Source of the DNA: Oscillatoria acuminata PCC 6304
GTDB taxonomy: Bacteria > Cyanobacteriota > Cyanobacteriia > Cyanobacteriales > Laspinemataceae
Length of the DNA stretch: 64,000 nucleotides
NCBI RefSeq assembly: GCF_000317105.1
Contig: NC_019693.1
Coordinates: 7,606,501-7,670,500, forward strand
Direction of reading: 5' to 3'
Shown here: positions 63,345 to 64,000 of the stretch, piece by piece
Layout of the letters: each line of letters opens with the position of its first letter
How positions within the stretch are numbered: the stretch's first letter is position 1
The notes under the pieces: generated by a model
What the model was told of the DNA's origin: nothing
Databases searched by the model: none
The model's input: only the letters and a program-made list of their open reading frames with translations
Made by a program: the position numbers and the translations under genes

Positions 63345-64000
63345 GATCAACAGTCCTCTAAATGGAAGTATGCTTATAGTCTATCAAACGGTGTTAGGGA
63401 TGAGTGCCGATCGCCTGGAGAGTACAGCAGGGGGAAAAGGTATCCCAGGCATCTCCGGAGGGAGTTGAGTCGAGTTTCCCGGTAACCGGAACCGGCGATT
63501 CAGAAGGGGGAGAGGGTTCGGGACCTGATCGATGGAGACTTGAGCCTATTTTCGCTACAATCATCACAGCAGAACTCAACAGAGAACGGGAGGGAGGTCG
63601 AGGAGACTTGATGCAACAGGAGGATGGGTTGCCTGGGGTAGCACTCTTGACAACCGGGTGAGGGACAAGGGAGGATTTGAAAACCTCTCTCTGGCACTCT
63701 CGGGGGTTAGTACAGTAATTAGTAAAGTAAAGGGTAGAAACCGGATTTCTTGATCTGATATTTCGTTACTTTGTCACAATGAGGATAGAAAATCGGGTTT
63801 CTTGTCCCCTTAATCTCATCTTGATTGAACGGCGATCGCCATCAATGAGGGGTCTCACCCTCTATCCAGCAAAGGGCAAAAACTCTCCGAACTCATTCGG
63901 GAGCAACCTTCTACTTGATGCGGATCACGGGGTTGATTTTAAATCGGGATTTAAACTTTTTTTAAAGTCATCTCTTTTTAGGTAAATTAATCACTTTAAA
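63345..64000. other. Gene-poor end of the window
   Basis: Open frames here (for example 63404-63661) lack any family resemblance and codon character, so none is called. Two copies of the AGAAACCGG-type palindrome lie at 63736-63752 and about 63787-63801. Nothing else is recognised. Confidence 0.4.

Noticed and set aside
63404-63661. 85-codon open frame near the right end
   Set aside because: Low-complexity Gly/Glu composition, no ribosome-binding site and no recognisable domain.

Overview
The window reads as cyanobacterial chromosome. The palindrome GCGATCGC (HIP1) recurs throughout. The gene content is that of an oxygenic phototroph with phycobilisomes: a CpcT-type bilin lyase, NblA, the sulfolipid pair sqdB-sqdX, an Omp85/BamA gene leading an lpxC-fabZ-lpxA-lpxB lipid A cluster, a PEP-CTERM protein and several cyanobacteria-restricted small families. 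The abundance of dispersed palindromic repeats, a large STAND/WD40 protein and an IscB element suggest a filamentous, Oscillatoriales-like genome, but that placement is inference. No rRNA, tRNA or CRISPR array was seen.

Layout. 1-3.4 kb: tail of a PEP-CTERM gene, then on the minus strand a von Willebrand A protein and a membrane-anchored class A beta-lactamase-fold protein. 3.5-11.6 kb: TrmJ-type rRNA/tRNA methyltransferase, MutS, a PhoD-type phosphatase, a baeRF (release-factor-like) protein and gluconokinase, separated by repeat-rich gaps. 11.8-17.6 kb: a two-gene NTPase module, AAA ATPase plus a 1331-residue TPR/STAND/WD40 protein with seven almost identical WD40 units, followed by DUF4926. 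This is a good candidate biological-conflict (defence-like) locus. 17.7-21.3 kb: CpcT and sulfolipid synthesis. 21.5-23.1 kb: a stand-alone IscB nuclease with its upstream omega-RNA region, inserted directly in front of a GAF/GAF/PAS class III nucleotide cyclase gene. 25.8-27.6 kb: a pentapeptide/HEAT protein and a DUF433/DUF5615 toxin-antitoxin-like pair whose toxin-like gene carries a frameshift. 27.8-32.3 kb: an NMT1/SsuA-type ABC importer whose permease is split from its other genes by a short-chain dehydrogenase and a 6-pyruvoyl-tetrahydropterin synthase homologue.

32.4-42.2 kb: NUDIX hydrolase, glycosyltransferase, FolB, PurC, then bamA-lpxC-fabZ-lpxA-lpxB, ending in a 48-bp tandem array. 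42.4-46.1 kb: an unusual single protein combining a cyclic-nucleotide-binding-like domain, a degenerate sigma-54-activator-like AAA domain and a NosR/CcoG-like polyferredoxin membrane domain, followed by cysteine synthase. 46.3-55.3 kb: housekeeping and small genes, namely DUF6825, an ABC1 kinase, a PP2C phosphatase, NblA, a universal stress protein, ribonuclease HI, a HAD phosphatase and two unrecognised conserved-looking proteins. 55.5-62.1 kb: complete trehalose metabolism, treZ-treY-treH. Downstream of treH its last ~39 bp are re-duplicated three times in a repeat array. 63.0-64.0 kb: DUF4342 and a gene-poor end.

Starts were moved inward from the longest open frame wherever an ATG or GTG with a ribosome-binding site, or family length, argued for it. 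Functions rest on motif recognition by eye; no database search was run.
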